A stretch of DNA of 19,182 nt, taken from positions 96,794-115,975 of the forward strand of contig CADEDU010000007.1 of the NCBI GenBank assembly GCA_902826155.1, given 5' to 3'. This DNA comes from an uncultured beta proteobacterium (GTDB lineage Bacteria; Pseudomonadota; Gammaproteobacteria; Burkholderiales; SG8-39). Below are positions 16,736 through 19,182 of this stretch, piece after piece (the first letter of the stretch is position 1; every line of letters starts with the position of its first letter). Below the pieces are notes generated by a model. It was not told where the DNA came from and did no database searches. It saw only the letters and a program-made list of their open reading frames with translations. Position numbers and translations under genes: made by a program.

Positions 16736-17656
16736 ATGTCCAAGCCAAACCTAGCGCACCTGCCCAAGAGCATCGACGATACGGCCGAGCTGCTCGCCAA
16801 GGCCGATTACGTCGCCGAACGAAGCCTGGCCACGGCGGTATACCTGTCGCTGCGCATGGGGCGTCCGCTGTTTCTGGAAGGCGAGGCCGGCGTCGGCAAG
16901 ACCGAGATCGCCAAGGTGCTGGCCCAGACGCTCGGACGCAAGCTGGTGCGTCTGCAGTGCTACGAGGGGCTCGACATCTCCTCAGCGGTGTACGAGTGGA
17001 ACTATCAGCGCCAGATGATCGAGATCCGTCTGGCCGAAGCGCAGGGCGTCAAGTCGCGCGAGGGCATCAGCCAGGACATCTTCACCGAGCGTTTCCTGGT
17101 GCGCCGCCCGATCCTGCAGGCGCTCGAAGGCGATATCGGCGGTGCGCCGGTGCTGCTGATCGACGAACTCGATCGCACCGATGAGCCGTTCGAGGCCTAC
17201 CTGTTGGAAGTACTGGCCGACTATCAGGTGACCATTCCCGAGATCGGCACCATCCGCGCCGACGAACCGCCGATGGTGGTGATCACTTCGAACCGCACGC
17301 GCGAGATCCACGATGCGGTCAAGCGCCGCTGCTTCTATCACTGGGTCGACTACCCCAACGCGCAGCGCGAACTGGAAATCCTCAAACGCAAGGCGCCCGA
17401 AGCCGGCGACAAACTCTCCAAGGAGATCGTCGGTTTCGTGCAGCGGCTGCGCAAGATGGATCTGTTCAAGTCGCCCGGCGTGGCCGAGACGATCGACTGG
17501 GCCAAGGCGCTGCAGGCGCTCGACAAGCTCGCGCTCGACCCGGAGACCATCAACAACACCCTGGGCGTGCTGCTCAAGTACCAGGACGACATCGGCAAGC
17601 TGCAGGGTACGGAGGCAGCGAAGATCCTCGCCGAGGTGCGCGCCGAGTTGGGGTAG
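16736..17656 (+). CDS. MoxR-family AAA+ ATPase, CoxD-like
   Basis: A 306-residue AAA+ ATPase of the MoxR/CoxD type. Walker A is GEAGVGKT (49-56), Walker B VLLIDELD (139-146) and sensor 1 lies at VITSNRTRE (182-190). An arginine pair in KRRCFYHW (196-203) is a probable arginine finger. The pre-Walker DYVAERSLATAVYLSLRMGRP region resembles CoxD, which helps assemble the Mo-Cu site of CO dehydrogenase. MoxR proteins generally act with a VWA-domain partner to remodel or load metalloenzymes. ATG 16736 is chosen because conservation begins shortly after it; the frame extends upstream to GTG 16673, and neither start has a good ribosome-binding site. It lies over 800 bp after coxM, and no VWA gene (CoxE) follows, only a convergent oxidase gene. 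A role in maturing the coxSLM product is plausible but inferred. Confidence 0.88.
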   Translation: MSKPNLAHLPKSIDDTAELLAKADYVAERSLATAVYLSLRMGRPLFLEGEAGVGKTEIAKVLAQTLGRKLVRLQCYEGLDISSAVYEWNYQRQMIEIRLAEAQGVKSREGISQDIFTERFLVRRPILQALEGDIGGAPVLLIDELDRTDEPFEAYLLEVLADYQVTIPEIGTIRADEPPMVVITSNRTREIHDAVKRRCFYHWVDYPNAQRELEILKRKAPEAGDKLSKEIVGFVQRLRKMDLFKSPGVAETIDWAKALQALDKLALDPETINNTLGVLLKYQDDIGKLQGTEAAKILAEVRAELG

Positions 17657-17678
17657 GTGCCGGTTTACGTCGGCGCGG

Positions 17679-19142
17679 CTACTCCACCCGCACCGAACTC
17701 ATCATGCCGCCCTGCTGATGCTGCAGGATGTGGCAATGGAACATCCAGTCGCCCGGCTGGTCCGCCACGAACGCGATCTCGACGCTGCCCTTGGGCACGA
17801 CGAACACCGTGTCGCGCCATTCGCGATATCGCGTCGGCGTTCCATTGACCGACAACACGCGAAACGCCGTGCCATGCAAATGCATCGGATGCGGCCATTC
17901 GGTCTGATTGTCGATCCGGATGATCGCCGAGGTGCCGCGCTTGAGCGTGATCAGCGGATCGTGTTGATGTTCCGCGTTGGCGATGCCGTTCATCGCCCAG
18001 GCCATGCCGTGCTCACGCACCAGCACCTGGATCGGCACCTCCTTGCCGCCGACGCGCGCGCTGCGCAGTTGGCCCCGTGCGCCGCCTTCGAGTACGACGT
18101 TGTGACGCACCGCCTTGGCCAGATCGGGCTCGGGCAGCGGATTGGGCGTCAGCGCCACGACCGGTCCACGCGCCGACGCTGATCCGCTCGCGATGATTTC
18201 GCGCAGCGTGTACGGCCGGCGCGGATCGGCACGATCAACCACGCGCACCGTCTCGGCGGGCATATCGAACATCAGATCGGTGCGCATCGCCGGGCCGAGC
18301 ACGATCCCGTTGGCCGGCACCGGATGCGGCTCGACCGGCTGACCGTCGAACGCGACGATCAGCGGCGTGGCACCTTGAAACTGCAGCACGAAGATGCGTG
18401 CCGAGGCGGCGTTGATCAGGCGCAAGCGAATGCGTTCGCCGGCACGAACGCCAAGCGGCGCGCTGTCGGTCTGCGCGTGCATCGACATCCGGCCATTGAG
18501 CGTGACGATGTTGCCGATCCGTCCGGCGTGCGACATGTCGCGCGGATCCTCGAAGTCGGTTCTTGTCGCCCCGTCGCGATCGATCAGCCAATCGGCGAGC
18601 ACCCACGGCCAATCGTGATCGACCACGGGCGGATTCGCTTCGTCGATGATCAACGCGCCGTACAGCCCGCGCGTCACCTGCTCGTGGCTGCGGAAATGCG
18701 GGTGATACCAATACGTGCCCGCATCGTGCAGCGCGAAGCGATAGCGAAAGCGCGCGCCGGGCGCGATCGGCTGCTGCGAGATGTGCGGCACGCCATCCAT
18801 TTCGATCGGCACGCGCAGGCCATGCCAGTGCACGGTGGTCGGTGCAGGCAATGCATTCTCGACGGCGATATCGAGCGTCTCGCCCTGGCGATAACGCAGC
18901 ACCGGTCCGGGCGACGATCCGTCATAGCCCCAGATCGCCGTCGGCGCGGAGAATTTCTCGCCGAGCACCAGCGTGCCGGCTCCGGCGCGTAAGGTGCGCG
19001 GTGCCGCCGAAGCGAGCGCAGCGGAACCCGCGCAGGCAGTCAATGCCGCGGCGGCCGGCGCGAGCGCGACGCACGCACCCAACGTTCGCAACGCACGTCG
19101 GCGTGAAATCGATGCGGGGGCGTGGAAAGCTCGAGCGCGCAT
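17679..19142 (-). CDS. Exported multicopper oxidase (CueO/laccase-like)
   Basis: A 487-residue, three-domain multicopper oxidase. All copper motifs are present: HWHG (105-108), WYHPH (145-149), HPMHLHG (418-424) and HCHILQHQ ending near Met480 (469-480), which gives a type 1 site with an axial Met. The N-terminus has SRRRALRTLG, a twin-arginine-like signal. It is followed by a hydrophobic stretch and LTAC (34-37), which could be a lipobox. Such enzymes oxidise Cu(I), Fe(II), Mn(II) or phenols while reducing O2 to water. There is no Met-rich segment of the CueO kind near the active site, so cuprous oxidase activity is not clear. It converges on the AAA+ ATPase gene with only 22 bp between the stops. 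It need not be part of the PQQ module. Confidence 0.93.
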   Translation of the reverse strand: MRARAFHAPASISRRRALRTLGACVALAPAAAALTACAGSAALASAAPRTLRAGAGTLVLGEKFSAPTAIWGYDGSSPGPVLRYRQGETLDIAVENALPAPTTVHWHGLRVPIEMDGVPHISQQPIAPGARFRYRFALHDAGTYWYHPHFRSHEQVTRGLYGALIIDEANPPVVDHDWPWVLADWLIDRDGATRTDFEDPRDMSHAGRIGNIVTLNGRMSMHAQTDSAPLGVRAGERIRLRLINAASARIFVLQFQGATPLIVAFDGQPVEPHPVPANGIVLGPAMRTDLMFDMPAETVRVVDRADPRRPYTLREIIASGSASARGPVVALTPNPLPEPDLAKAVRHNVVLEGGARGQLRSARVGGKEVPIQVLVREHGMAWAMNGIANAEHQHDPLITLKRGTSAIIRIDNQTEWPHPMHLHGTAFRVLSVNGTPTRYREWRDTVFVVPKGSVEIAFVADQPGDWMFHCHILQHQQGGMMSSVRVE

Positions 19143-19182
19143 CTTTGAGAGAATAACGTCAATCGGCGCACGTCGAGACAGC

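Overview
The window is GC-rich, apart from its first ~0.8 kb, and densely packed with genes. It fits a chromosomal segment of a metabolically versatile proteobacterium. A beta- or related gammaproteobacterium is my best guess, from the TonB-dependent receptors, the PQQ/cytochrome c periplasmic enzymes, the cofactor genes of C1 metabolism and the intergenic repeat. The species cannot be named from the sequence alone.

Layout. (1) 11-808 (-): a CBS-domain protein in lower-GC DNA. (2) 948-1421 (-): a small VOC/glyoxalase-fold protein. (3) 1494-1737: a non-coding element bounded by 31-bp inverted repeats. (4) 1795-6450 (-): two TonB-dependent outer-membrane receptors 3 bp apart. The downstream one strongly resembles PqqU (YncD), the PQQ receptor. 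(5) 6649-8732 (-): a CitG-like protein and an ATP-grasp protein, a pair resembling genes of the tetrahydromethanopterin-linked C1 cofactor set. (6) 9099-12045 (+), divergent: a periplasmic PQQ-dependent alcohol dehydrogenase carrying all four residues expected of a lanthanide site, then a XoxJ/MxaJ-like periplasmic binding domain fused to a c-type cytochrome. A terminator-like hairpin separates the two. (7) 12218-15917 (+): coxS-coxL-coxM for a form II (AYRGAGR) molybdenum hydroxylase of the CO dehydrogenase family. (8) 15918-16735: about 0.8 kb without a convincing gene, but rich in inverted repeats and with a riboswitch-like fold. (9) 16736-17656 (+): a MoxR/CoxD-type AAA+ ATPase, convergent with (10) 17679-19142 (-), an exported multicopper oxidase.

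How the parts may work together. The central block, about 1.8-12.0 kb, reads as a module for acquiring and using PQQ and probably lanthanides. One receptor would import PQQ and a co-transcribed receptor may import a second ligand, possibly a metal chelate. A lanthanide-type quinoprotein would oxidise an alcohol in the periplasm, and a fused binding-protein/cytochrome c would assist and accept electrons. The cofactor-type genes suggest a link to C1 (formaldehyde) oxidation. The coxSLM enzyme could oxidise an aldehyde, N-heterocycle or, less likely, CO. Physical clustering is seen directly; the functional links are inferred.
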